Assembly (NCBI GenBank): GCA_965219915.1
Contig: OZ244794.1
Location: 1 to 64,000, forward strand
From: Bin80 sp965219915
Lineage (GTDB): Bacteria; Bacteroidota; Rhodothermia; Rhodothermales; Bin80
Direction of reading: 5' to 3'
DNA: 64,000 nucleotides
A program made the translations under genes and the position numbers. Below the pieces are notes generated by a model. It worked only from the letters and a program-made list of their open reading frames with translations, was not told the origin of the DNA and searched no databases. Below are positions 18,929-29,089 of the stretch, piece by piece. Position 1 is the stretch's first letter, and the number at the start of each line of letters is the position of its first letter.

Positions 18929-19425
18929 ACGAAACGCTTCTCTACATCATTCTTGGTGTGCTGTATCTCGTTTTCACGCTGCTGGGTAGAGCTGCCAAAA
19001 AGAAACAACAAGAGCAAAAGAAACAGGAGCCTTGGTCGCTTGACGATGTGTTGGGAGACTTTCCAAGTTCATCGCAGGAGCAGCCTCAGTCCAGTGCACC
19101 ACCTCCCACTCCAAGGCCGGAGCCCATTCCCGTACCCTTTAATTGGTCTGACGAATTCCGTCCTTCCGGCAGTATGGAGTCTGAATACGTCCCCTCCACT
19201 GCATCCAAACCCACACAATTGCCCTCGATCAGCCAGGCAAAACCGGCCCAGACTGAACCCATACAACTGAACACTCCAAAGCGGCGTAGTTCAGCTACAC
19301 CGGCGGCGCGTGCCATTTCGCGGCAGCTAAAGAATTCATCGTCGGCCCAGACAGCAATTCTGCTCAGTGAAATACTCGCCCAACCTAAGGGAGTCCGTAG
19401 ACCCTACGCAAAGCGTCACACGTGA
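18925..19425 (+). CDS. Small membrane-anchored protein of unknown function
   Basis: A 166-residue protein not recognised as a named family. Residues 4-20 (TLLYIILGVLYLVFTLL) form one transmembrane helix, followed by a basic stop-transfer region (KKKQQEQKK). Then comes a WSLDDVLGDF segment and a long low-complexity region rich in Pro, Ser and Gln. The C-terminal 45 residues are basic and may be helical. The ATG overlaps the mutY stop in ATGA, so translation is probably coupled. The layout resembles small single-pass adapters; no function is claimed. Confidence 0.7.
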   Translation: MNETLLYIILGVLYLVFTLLGRAAKKKQQEQKKQEPWSLDDVLGDFPSSSQEQPQSSAPPPTPRPEPIPVPFNWSDEFRPSGSMESEYVPSTASKPTQLPSISQAKPAQTEPIQLNTPKRRSSATPAARAISRQLKNSSSAQTAILLSEILAQPKGVRRPYAKRHT

Positions 19426-19624
19426 GAGCAGCAAGCAGCAATGCGATTGTCCGGATCCGTCTCTCGACAAATAGGGACTGTGGTAGCGGCAATAGTTCCT
19501 GTTGCTGGATGAATGCCTGTCTTCACGAGTGTGAAAAGTACCTGTCACGTGCTGTGCGACTCCAGGTAAGCCAGATAGGGCACTCGAACTTTGTCCAATT
19601 TATGTAACCCCATAGGTTTCACAG

Positions 19625-20671
19625 ATGCGAAATCAAGTCACGTTGGTGCTTATTGCCCTATTGGGGATAGGGTGCCGTCCGGAGAATGATGAGATTCGCG
19701 TGGTACGTTCGCGAATGGTGCCGTTTAGTGAGCTGTTTCAACCGGTCGACACCATTAGAGTGGATGCGTCAGTGCTCGTTGGTCATTACACTTTCATTGA
19801 TATAGACGAAGCCGGAAACTTGCTTATCACTGACGGAGTGAGTCGGATCACTCATTTGTTTTCCGCCACAGGAAGGCACATGAAATCATATTCCGTGCCC
19901 GATTGCGTCCCCGACGAAGCGGATTTTCTTCCTTCGAGTTCGCGCTTTTACAGTGGCGGGCGTATCGTGGTGTTTTCCCGTCGCGAGGGAGGTGCAGTAT
20001 TTGACCGGAGTGGCGATTGCCTGGTTGGAACCAGGATGTGGAATATGTACTCAAAATCCATTTGTACACAGGATGACTCAATTTTCATGCATAAAGATCC
20101 TCTTGAAGCAACGTCAGTAAGCGTGTACGATTCAGCACTGGAATATTTGACGGAAATTCCAATCCGCTCGCCTCGGCTTACTATGCTGAACTTAACCACG
20201 AATGTGGCGGGGAGATCTATTGAGTGCTTTGACGATGGTGCGCACTATCACTATATCGAGGATATGGATTCGTGGCCGGTGAGAGTAGACAACAGTCGGA
20301 TTCGATATCAGCCTGATTTCTTCCGGCGGCGGCCAAATGACGTGTCTGGAATTCCGCCTATTGAGCAAATACGCGAGTATCCTATGGGCATAGGCGTATT
20401 TGCACTTGACAAATCCACGCGAATGGTGCTGTTTTTTCAACTAGACCGGGAGTGGGCCAGATGGAGCGAAGAATCTGGTCACCTGATTGGGATTAGCGTA
20501 GCCAGCAATACAGGACAGTTACCGGGTCGCAGCACGATTTCACATGTGATTCCAAAGTCCGCTGGTAACGGCTATTTATACGCTGAAGGGGAGCACGAGC
20601 CATTACCCGACGGCGAGGTTGGGAATCCCATTTTGATTAGATACAGGTTCGAACCGCCTACACCCGATTAA
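19625..20671 (+). CDS. Lipoprotein, probable 6-bladed beta-propeller
   Basis: A 348-residue protein with a lipoprotein signal (VLIALLGIGC, Cys about residue 16). The sequence FIDIDEAGNLLITDGVSRITHLFSA, with the pattern of a strand, glycine turn and 'phase' statement, resembles one blade of the 6-bladed beta-propeller/NHL-like family common in Bacteroidota. Further blades are divergent. No catalytic residues are evident. It stands alone with about 200 bases of non-coding DNA before it. A second, clearer member of the same class lies at 49.9 kb. Confidence 0.65.
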   Translation: MRNQVTLVLIALLGIGCRPENDEIRVVRSRMVPFSELFQPVDTIRVDASVLVGHYTFIDIDEAGNLLITDGVSRITHLFSATGRHMKSYSVPDCVPDEADFLPSSSRFYSGGRIVVFSRREGGAVFDRSGDCLVGTRMWNMYSKSICTQDDSIFMHKDPLEATSVSVYDSALEYLTEIPIRSPRLTMLNLTTNVAGRSIECFDDGAHYHYIEDMDSWPVRVDNSRIRYQPDFFRRRPNDVSGIPPIEQIREYPMGIGVFALDKSTRMVLFFQLDREWARWSEESGHLIGISVASNTGQLPGRSTISHVIPKSAGNGYLYAEGEHEPLPDGEVGNPILIRYRFEPPTPD

Positions 20672-21001
20672 GAATAAGCAATGGAACCTGGTGGTGTACT
20701 TCGTATTGTCGTGCCAGAACCTTAATACAACACTACTACGCAAGCAGGATGCTGTCTCTTTGTTTGCTGCTAGAAACAACTCAGCCCTTCTGATTGGCCA
20801 TGGGACCGCCTGAGGCCGCCGTGACGGTGTTATTGACGCCCTGTGCCACATTCACGGCATAGGGCTCCAGCATTTCACCTTTCACACTGTTTGTACATCA
20901 CGGTGTCACAATTTTTGCTTACGAACTGTGTGCAGTCGGCGAACTATTAAATCCGCCAAGACTCGCCCCCTAGTCTAGTGTGACGTCGAGAAGTTTGGCC
21001 A
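20672..21001. other. Intergenic region between convergent genes
   Basis: A 330-base gap between the 3' ends of the propeller lipoprotein (+) and sulfatase (-) genes. It contains one short minus-strand frame listed separately. No terminator with a T-run was recognised. Confidence 0.4.
20781..20885 (-). CDS. Possible 34-residue small protein or gene remnant
   Basis: A short minus-strand frame between two convergent genes, starting at GTG 20885 (or ATG 20873) and ending at TGA 20781. Its translation (LEPYAVNVAQGVNNTVTAAS and then GGPMANQKG) has a balanced, protein-like composition unlike the surrounding intergenic frames. It has no signal peptide, no recognisable motif and no obvious ribosome-binding site. 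It may be a real microprotein, the tail of a lost gene or chance. Confidence 0.18.
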   Translation of the reverse strand: MKGEMLEPYAVNVAQGVNNTVTAASGGPMANQKG

Positions 21002-22399
21002 TTATTTCAATGTTGGCATGTCGGCTCCGATCTTTTCGCGCCAGCTCCTGAGGCTTCCATGCAAAAGTTCTGCCTGTTCCGGTAACTGATCTACCAGATT
21101 CATGGACTCTCCGGGGTCTTGGCGTAAGTCGTAAAGCTCCAGCAAACCATCCTCAAAGAATTCGATCAGCTTGTAATCTCCGCTGCGTACCGCCCCTGCC
21201 GGTGTAGTACGCCATGGCCCAGGGATTCTTCTTGATGCTTCAAGGTATGCCGGAAAATGCCAGTAGAGATTTCGCTCGGTCAGACCGCTGCTCCCAGTAA
21301 GAATCGGAACGAGGCTTACTCCGTCTATACTGTGCGCCGGGGGCCCGGCACCTGCTATTTCCAGGAGGGTCGGGTAAAAGTCAATTCCAATCACAGGAGT
21401 ATTGTCGACTTGGCCAGATGTGATCCTTACTGGCCATTTCACCGCCAACGGGACGCGAATACCTCCCTCATACAACATTCCCTTGTAGCCCCTGAGCGGC
21501 AGATTTGACGTAGCCTGGACGGCTCCACCATTATCAGAATAGAAAATAACCAACGTGTTGTCCGTCAACCCTGAAGCGGTAATCCGCCCTAACACGCTCC
21601 CCACACTACGATCAACACTCTCAATCATAGCGGCATATGCAGGATTGTTTTGCCCTCCATCAGGTGCCTTGCGCGCATACTTTGCTTTAAGATCTGCCTG
21701 TGCCTGAATTGGTGTGTGCACCGCGTAGTGAGACAAATACAGGAAGAATGGTCCTTCCCTATTCTGATCAATGAATGAGGTGGCCTCGTTTGTGAGGCGA
21801 TCCGTCAAGTATTCACCGTCTGGACCATCAATAAGTTTGGGATTATTGTAAGGCGGAAAGTAACCTCCACGCGGTGATCCACTTCTATATCCGCCCACAT
21901 TCACATCAAAACCCTGGTCTTCAGGATGAAATCCCGTGTCTCCCAGATGCCATTTTCCGAAATGGCCGGTAGTATAACCTGCATCGCCTAGTGCCTCAGC
22001 CAGCGTCGTGTAATGGAGTGGCAGGGTTTCCGTGTTCGGAACAGGAACCATGCGGCGGTCCTCTTCCTTACCCCGACTGGAGGTTCCCACCGTGTAAATC
22101 TTATGTCGCGGTGTGTACTGTCCAGTCATCAATGAAGCCCTACTCGGGGCACAATTGGGGGCATTTGCGTAGGCTTGCGAGAAAATGACCCCCTGACTCG
22201 CAAGCCGATCTATGTTTGGAGTTTCGTAGTACGAACTGCCGTTGAATCCAACATCCGCCCACCCCAGATCATCAATGTAGAAGAAGACGATATTGGGTTT
22301 CTCTGGCTCGCTCCGGTTTTCCTTGATCGGTATTTGTCCGGCGCCACAAAAAACACACAGACCAAGCAAGGTGGCAACGATTTGTGATTTCAAGTACAT
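21002..22399 (-). CDS. Exported sulfatase (formylglycine-dependent)
   Basis: A 465-residue type I sulfatase. A signal peptide occupies residues 1-22 (VATLLGLCVFCGAGQ). The N-terminal metal site reads NIVFFYIDDLGWADVGFNG (Asp-Asp), and the formylglycine site is NCAPSRASLMTG, the C-x-P-S-R core that needs an anaerobic or aerobic maturase encoded elsewhere. The segments GKWHLG and FYSDNGG complete the calcium and sulfate-binding set. It likely removes sulfate esters from polysaccharides or glycosaminoglycan-like substrates in the periplasm; the substrate cannot be told. No sulfatase-maturing enzyme or glycoside hydrolase is adjacent. Confidence 0.93.
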   Translation of the reverse strand: MYLKSQIVATLLGLCVFCGAGQIPIKENRSEPEKPNIVFFYIDDLGWADVGFNGSSYYETPNIDRLASQGVIFSQAYANAPNCAPSRASLMTGQYTPRHKIYTVGTSSRGKEEDRRMVPVPNTETLPLHYTTLAEALGDAGYTTGHFGKWHLGDTGFHPEDQGFDVNVGGYRSGSPRGGYFPPYNNPKLIDGPDGEYLTDRLTNEATSFIDQNREGPFFLYLSHYAVHTPIQAQADLKAKYARKAPDGGQNNPAYAAMIESVDRSVGSVLGRITASGLTDNTLVIFYSDNGGAVQATSNLPLRGYKGMLYEGGIRVPLAVKWPVRITSGQVDNTPVIGIDFYPTLLEIAGAGPPAHSIDGVSLVPILTGSSGLTERNLYWHFPAYLEASRRIPGPWRTTPAGAVRSGDYKLIEFFEDGLLELYDLRQDPGESMNLVDQLPEQAELLHGSLRSWREKIGADMPTLK

Positions 22400-23019
22400 C
22401 TGAAGTCAGCAGAAATATATCTGATATGAGGTTCTAACACGCGATGATACGTGTAGTGCTATCAAGTTGACGGGCCAACTGCCCAACACTTGCCAAAGCT
22501 ATTGATCTCTCAGAAAACAAACTCTTTATGCTGCGGCAAGTCCCCTTAACCCCGCACATACGGGCCACACGAATTCCACATTCTTCATCCACAATCGCAG
22601 GGTTGCAACTTACAGTACGGAGAATCGCTTCCCTGCAATCGGGAGGCGCCATCCAAAGCCTGTGGTCGCCTACCGACCGTGAATCAATCATCCGGACTAT
22701 AAGCCGACATTTCCACCGTGGTGCTGGCTTTTTCTCAGCCCGCTGTGGCAATCTTCTCCATGGATTACCGGTAGGATATAATGAAAGTCTTTGTCAGTTA
22801 ATCCATCACCACGTGGATCGGAACGGTAGACCATCATATCTGACAGGAAATATTCAGCACGGAACTGCCGACTGACGAGCATCAAAGAACGACATGCGCA
22901 AATTACTTCCGATGATCAAATCACGGGCTCAATCTTGGGAATGAAAAAGAAGTGAATACTGTGGGCCTATATTGCTTATCCACAAGCAACACAAAAACAT
23001 ACCCCCATTTGATTCCACG
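22400..23019. other. 620-base region without a convincing gene
   Basis: Overlapping open frames occur on both strands: minus 22434-22751 and 22697-22885, plus 22528-22875. The minus frames are in different phases and overlap by 55 bases, as a frameshifted old gene would, but neither translation matches a family I recognise. It could be a decayed gene or only chance open frames. It should include the sulfatase promoter. Confidence 0.3.
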
Positions 23020-23550
23020 TCAGCCCAAAAGCTCGGACTCTGGATCTGGACCATGCTTAAATATGGCAGCGCCAATCGCTCCTCCCACCAACCCCATTAT
23101 GACCCCGAGTAGTAGAGTACCTACTGCCCATCCCCAAGTTATCATGATCTCGGCAAAGGCTAATCCCTGTTCAGCCCCCGGCGTATCGAATGCACCCGAA
23201 TTCCGCATTACCTCCATCGTTTCTTCGGGGGATGGCAAAACATTGAACAGGACCAGCAACCATCCCAAAGCCAACGCGGCCGCTGCATAAACCAACCCGG
23301 CCAACGTACCGATTCCAACACCTTGCTTGGGCCTGAGTGTAAGCTCATTTTCTGAAGTGTAATGCCAAACAGCTATTACACCACTGGTGAGCATCACCAC
23401 GCAGCCCAGCAGGCCAAATATCATTCCCAGGACCGGGTTTTGATTCACTGGATCGCTGGCACCGGAAAGATTTTGTGCAACTCCAACAACGGTACCGATG
23501 ACAGCAGCAATAAGTCCACCTACAAGGACGGATTGGGTTTTTGAAGGCAT
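23020..23550 (-). CDS. DUF4199-type small membrane protein
   Basis: A 176-residue protein with four hydrophobic helices: GGLIAAVIGTVVGVA near residue 12, GMIFGLLGCVVMLTSGVIAVW near residue 42, GIGTLAGLVYAAAALALGWLL near residue 78, and a C-terminal glycine-rich helix. The pattern, with a cytoplasmic loop carrying the YTSENELTLRPKQGVGIG segment between helices 2 and 3, fits the DUF4199 family, whose function is unknown. It ends in an acidic hydrophilic tail. It stands alone upstream of the possible decayed region. Confidence 0.75.
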   Translation of the reverse strand: MPSKTQSVLVGGLIAAVIGTVVGVAQNLSGASDPVNQNPVLGMIFGLLGCVVMLTSGVIAVWHYTSENELTLRPKQGVGIGTLAGLVYAAAALALGWLLVLFNVLPSPEETMEVMRNSGAFDTPGAEQGLAFAEIMITWGWAVGTLLLGVIMGLVGGAIGAAIFKHGPDPESELLG

Positions 23551-23814
23551 CAGGAATTCTGTTTAATTACGGTTGTACCTAACGAACACTACCTGAACAT
23601 CAATTCCAGAGCGTTTCAGGCAAATGCAAGATAATAAACGCCGAGATGATATTGATAACGTTTAGCCGTTTCCAATTTATCTGTCGGGACCTATCGCTGG
23701 TTCTGAGGTCAACTGGATTTTATGCGAAAACAGACTGCACCACCACGGAATCAACTCACCCGGTGCGTGTGCTGGAACAATACCGGCGGGATACACGTCC
23801 ATCCAATGAATTAA

Positions 23815-24273
23815 CTAGAGTGGCGTTGAGGGCCTGTACCATGCCATAGCTCTCGCAACCAGGATACCTGCAGCCGCGCCAAAAATGGCACCTGTAATCA
23901 GCCTGCTCACTGCAGTGTTTGCCCAAATGCCCACAATTCCCAGTCCCCAATCCAAAGCCAACGGTACAAGAGATGCGACGATAAGAAGAGAAGCATATCG
24001 TTGGCCCCGGCCCCGAATTATCAATGCGGCAATCGGTCCAATTGCTAAACCAATCAGTATGCCATAGCAACGGTGACACACTGCCAGTTGTACTCCATGG
24101 ACATGAGGTGACCGTTCGGCTATCTGATGACAAAGTGGATCAAATCCATACATTAACGCCATTCGGACCGGCTCACCAACCCAGGGAGGCATGCTGGCAA
24201 GAACCGCCAAGATCCCCATGAGCAGCATGGAGCCACTCCAACCGGTCCAGCTAATACGGAGACCTTGCGTCAT
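23815..24273 (-). CDS. DUF2085 family membrane protein
   Basis: From the ATG at 24273 the product has 152 residues; a GTG 21 bases upstream is an alternative. The family signature is present: PLCHQIAERSPHVHGVQLAV followed by CHRCYGILIGL, with paired Cys and His typical of DUF2085. Four hydrophobic segments are predicted. The conserved Cys/His pattern suggests metal or cofactor contact at the membrane, but no function is established for the family. It is divergent from groES with the heat-shock control region between. Confidence 0.8.
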   Translation of the reverse strand: MTQGLRISWTGWSGSMLLMGILAVLASMPPWVGEPVRMALMYGFDPLCHQIAERSPHVHGVQLAVCHRCYGILIGLAIGPIAALIIRGRGQRYASLLIVASLVPLALDWGLGIVGIWANTAVSRLITGAIFGAAAGILVARAMAWYRPSTPL

Positions 24274-24613
24274 CTTGTGAGAATTAGTGACCACATTTTG
24301 CTGCCAATTTCTGTGCAGCCAATCCCAGGATCTGCGATCAATTCCCCGAATCTATCGCGAGGAGGCGTTTACGACCTCGCCTTGGATAGAACTCCAGAAC
24401 CCTCTTCGTAGGTTCCCTGTGGGTGCACAAGTATCTAATTCTCCGAATTGTCATATCTGTATAGCCACTGACATTTTGGCACCCCGTGACTGCTATTTTT
24501 GGCATACCACAACATGGCACATCATTTGCGGAGTCCGCCAAGTGAATGCGCTGCACGCCTCGCCGAGCAAAGGCAGAGTGTGTACTTCGCAGAACAAATA
24601 CACCGCATTTTTG
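24274..24613. other. Upstream region of groES, no gene recognised
   Basis: About 340 bases separating the DUF2085 gene (-) from the CIRCE element. It should hold the promoter for the DUF2085 gene and the upstream part of the groESL promoter. A 117-codon plus-strand frame at 24287-24640 runs into the CIRCE element and has no protein-like features. Confidence 0.4.
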
Positions 24614-24640
24614 TTAGCACCCACCAAGGCAGAGTGCTAA
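24614..24640 (+). promoter_or_regulatory. CIRCE operator (HrcA-binding) of groESL
   Basis: The inverted repeat TTAGCACCC, nine-base spacer, GAGTGCTAA matches the CIRCE consensus TTAGCACTC-N9-GAGTGCTAA with one change in the left arm. It lies 50 bases before the groES ATG. CIRCE is bound by the repressor HrcA, which is released on heat shock; hrcA is not in this window. Confidence 0.95.
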
Positions 24641-24690
24641 CAACTGCGAAAACCTTTAAGGTCTAACCATCACTTAACCCATTGCAAATC

Positions 24691-24975
24691 ATGAAAATCC
24701 AACCCCTTAGCGATCGCGTGGTCGTGCAGTCACAGGATGCTGAAGAGCAAACTGCAAGCGGCCTCTACATCCCGGACACAGCCAAAGAAAAACCCCAGCG
24801 AGGTGTTGTTCTAGCTGTTGGCCCCGGCCGTGTCGAGAACGGAAATAAAATCGCCATGACGGTCAAACCCGGCGATACCGTGCTGTACGGCAAGTACTCA
24901 GGAACCGAGGTCACACTCGACGACACCGAGTACATGATTATGCGCGAGAGTGATATTCTCGGCATCATTCAGTAA
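24691..24975 (+). CDS. groES: Co-chaperonin GroES
   Basis: The 94-residue lid of the GroEL folding chamber. The N-terminus MKIQPLSDRVVVQSQDAEEQ, the mobile loop TASGLYIPDTAKEKPQ near residues 17-32, and the C-terminal EYMIMRESDILGII are all as expected. The ATG at 24691 is chosen over an in-frame TTG nine bases upstream because it gives the canonical N-terminus. It is followed by groEL after 39 bases and controlled by the CIRCE element upstream. Confidence 0.98.
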   Translation: MKIQPLSDRVVVQSQDAEEQTASGLYIPDTAKEKPQRGVVLAVGPGRVENGNKIAMTVKPGDTVLYGKYSGTEVTLDDTEYMIMRESDILGIIQ

Positions 24976-25014
24976 CGAACTACATCAACTCAACCCAAAC
25001 CCCAAACAAATATC

Positions 25015-26673
<1,659 letters not shown>

Positions 26674-26680
26674 GCTTTCC

Positions 26681-26710
26681 CCGGGGGGATCGTTTGAACG
26701 ATCCCCCCGG
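26681..26710. terminator. Strong hairpin between convergent groEL and phosphohexomutase genes
   Basis: A perfect 12-bp stem, CCGGGGGGATCG at 26681-26692 and CGATCCCCCCGG at 26699-26710, with loop TTTGAA. It starts seven bases after the groEL stop and ends seven bases before the stop of the convergent gene. There is no T-run on either side, so it may act as a bidirectional end-stabilising structure rather than a pure intrinsic terminator. Confidence 0.75.
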
Positions 26711-26717
26711 CCCCTCA

Positions 26718-28073
26718 CTAGCCGGAGCGTATATCGTCCATGTATTGGCGTGCGAGAAGTTCAGCTTCACGCTCGCTGGACGCTTCCGCATAAATACGTA
26801 CGATCGGCTCGGTGTTTGACTTTCGCGCGTGCACCCAGCCCTCCGGTAAGCTGATCTTTACACCATCTACAGTGGAGATCTCCTTATCTCCATGCGTCGC
26901 AGCAAAGCGTGCGAGTGCTTCGTCGGGATGTGCAACCTGGACTTTGTTCTTGGAAATCACATACTGCGGTAACGAGCGCCTGTACTCCGAGAGCGGGATG
27001 CCGAGTTCAGCCAGATGCTGGAGCACCATAGCCGCTCCCACGAGTGCATCGCGACCATAATGAAGCTCGGGAACTATAACGCCGCCATTACCTTCTCCGC
27101 CAAGGATTGCATCGTGGTGCTGCATCATCTTGACTACATTGATCTCTCCAACCGCGGACCTGTAAACGGGCATGGCGTACCGAGCAGCAACATCATCGAT
27201 TGCTCGGGAGGAAGACAGATTGGTTACATATGACCCACTGCGCCTGCGCCATAAAAAATCGGCCGCTATGACCTGGGTCAGTTCTTCGCTCACATAGTCC
27301 CCGCGATCATCAATCAGTGCCAGTCGGTCGGCATCTGGATCAACAACGAGGCCCAGGTCGGCGCCCGTTTCGCGCACATACTCCATTGTGCCGTGCAGAT
27401 GCTGCGGCAGAGGCTCGGCAGGATGAGCAAACCGGCCCGTAACATTACCATTGATCAACTTAATATTACCGACCCCCAAACGCTTGAGCAGATGCGGCAT
27501 TGCCAGCGCACCCACGGAGTTGATGCCGTCAACCACGACCGTATACCGTACGGAAGAAATCGCATCCGGTTGACAGTAGGGCAGATCCAGGATCGCATCT
27601 ACATGCCGGTCTAGATATTCCCCGGTTCTTGCAACACCCGGGACAACATCTTGGTGCATCGGGGGCTCTGGATGTCTTGCCATAGCCATTACAGCAGCCC
27701 CCTCCTCCGGCGACAAAAATTCGCTCTTATGATTTAGCAGCTTCAGTGCATTCCACTCTTCCGGGTTGTGCGAGGCACTGAGTACAATACCTCCTCTGGC
27801 TCTTTCGAATAAAACCGCCATAGCAACGGTCGGCGTCGGTGCAAGTCCTGCATCTATGACCTCAATTCCGAGGCTGCGCAGTGTGGACACCACAATTTGC
27901 ATGCACACCTCGCCGGAAACACGTGCATCGCGGCCCACAACAACCCGCAGAGGAAGATCTTTGGACTGATTCAGACAAAACTGGCCGAAGGCCAGACTAT
28001 AGCGTACGAGCACCAGTGCATCCAAACCAGCGCCGTAAATTCCTCTGACCCCTGAAATTGATTCAATAAGCAT
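26718..28073 (-). CDS. Phosphohexomutase, phosphoglucosamine mutase-like
   Basis: Alpha-D-phosphohexomutase superfamily, most like GlmM (glucosamine-6-phosphate to glucosamine-1-phosphate, for peptidoglycan and LPS precursors). With the ATG at 28073 the protein has 451 residues and begins MLIESISGVRGIYG, the canonical N-terminus; a longer frame to 28163 would add 30 untypical residues. The phosphoserine site reads GIVLSASHNPEEWNALK, the magnesium loop DPDADRLALID, the sugar loop GEGNGGVI, and the phosphate-binding RKSNTEPIVRIYAE. Phosphoglucomutase or phosphomannomutase activity cannot be excluded. Confidence 0.88.
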   Translation of the reverse strand: MLIESISGVRGIYGAGLDALVLVRYSLAFGQFCLNQSKDLPLRVVVGRDARVSGEVCMQIVVSTLRSLGIEVIDAGLAPTPTVAMAVLFERARGGIVLSASHNPEEWNALKLLNHKSEFLSPEEGAAVMAMARHPEPPMHQDVVPGVARTGEYLDRHVDAILDLPYCQPDAISSVRYTVVVDGINSVGALAMPHLLKRLGVGNIKLINGNVTGRFAHPAEPLPQHLHGTMEYVRETGADLGLVVDPDADRLALIDDRGDYVSEELTQVIAADFLWRRRSGSYVTNLSSSRAIDDVAARYAMPVYRSAVGEINVVKMMQHHDAILGGEGNGGVIVPELHYGRDALVGAAMVLQHLAELGIPLSEYRRSLPQYVISKNKVQVAHPDEALARFAATHGDKEISTVDGVKISLPEGWVHARKSNTEPIVRIYAEASSEREAELLARQYMDDIRSG

Positions 28074-28153
28074 TCGCTTGAGTGTAACCGGACTGAAACA
28101 ATGGAACAGAGCAGCTATCGATTGGGTTGCCGTGGGTTGCAGTTTTTTTGAGC

Positions 28154-29089
28154 ATGAACTCACCGAATATTACATCTAATCCCCGTGGGCGATACCACTA
28201 CGCGGCGGGCGGATTGCTTTTATGTCTCCTCCTGGTAAGCTGGGGAGGCGTTGTTACGAGTATTGAAGCCGGCCTAGCTGTTCCAGATTGGCCCAGCTCG
28301 TTCGGCTCGTTTGATCCGATTGCAACTGGATACAGTGATCCAGAAAATCCAGATGCCCGTTGGTGGCAGGAAGGACCGGTACTTGCAGAACACGGACACC
28401 GACTCTTGGGAGCTCTAGTTGGCCTGTGGATCATAGGACTCGCGCTATGGACCTGGCTGGCAGATTCACGCCGCTGGGTTCGTATCCTGGCAGTATCAGC
28501 AACTGGACTTGTGATCCTACAAGGGGTTCTGGGGGGACTTCGCGTAATCTGGACATCCATGGATCTGGCCGTCGTCCATGCTATGGGTGCGCAGCTTTTC
28601 TTCTGTGCAGCGGTAATTCTCACAGTTTCCTGTTCGCGTACATGGCTTACGCACAATATAGAAAGTTCGTCAGAGATGCGGCAATTACGTATCTTGGCGG
28701 GTTCAACTGCGGTCGCGGTATATATCCAGATCCTGCTCGGTGCTTTACTACGGCATCCAGGAGCGGGAGTGGACCTGACTTTTATTATGGTCCACGCCGC
28801 AGGGAGCGTGCTGGTATTGTCTCTTATTATTGTCACCTGTGGACGTATTCGGGAGCACTTTAGTGACAAGCCACTGCTGAACCGTGGAGCTTGGGTTATG
28901 TTAACGTGTTTGATTTTGCAGTTGATCTTGGGGATGATTGCTCTTACTACGCTACTCTATGACGCAGGTCAGGGGCAACGAAGCCTCGCCCAGGTTGTGT
29001 TTTCGTCCTCACATCTGGTGGTTGGAACTATTCTCATGGGCAGTTGCGCGTGTGTGCTGCTCGGAACTCTGAGACTGCGAAGTGGATAG
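28154..29089 (+). CDS. ctaA: Heme A synthase (COX15/CtaA)
   Basis: Converts heme O to heme A for aa3-type cytochrome oxidase, in the inner membrane. The ATG at 28154 gives 311 residues with about eight transmembrane helices. The four conserved heme-ligand histidine segments are seen: LAEHGHRLLGALVG, AVVHAMGAQLFF, MVHAAGSVLVL and SSHLVVGTILMG. The N-terminal SIEAGLAVPDWPSSFG motif is diagnostic of the family. The gene overlaps ctaB by eight bases, so the two are co-transcribed. No oxidase subunit gene is in view. Confidence 0.95.
   Translation: MNSPNITSNPRGRYHYAAGGLLLCLLLVSWGGVVTSIEAGLAVPDWPSSFGSFDPIATGYSDPENPDARWWQEGPVLAEHGHRLLGALVGLWIIGLALWTWLADSRRWVRILAVSATGLVILQGVLGGLRVIWTSMDLAVVHAMGAQLFFCAAVILTVSCSRTWLTHNIESSSEMRQLRILAGSTAVAVYIQILLGALLRHPGAGVDLTFIMVHAAGSVLVLSLIIVTCGRIREHFSDKPLLNRGAWVMLTCLILQLILGMIALTTLLYDAGQGQRSLAQVVFSSSHLVVGTILMGSCACVLLGTLRLRSG

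Noticed and set aside
28074..28163. Thirty extra residues at the N-terminus of the phosphohexomutase
   Set aside because: The added segment has no resemblance to the family, while the ATG at 28073 starts the canonical sequence. The extension also overlaps the start of ctaA.
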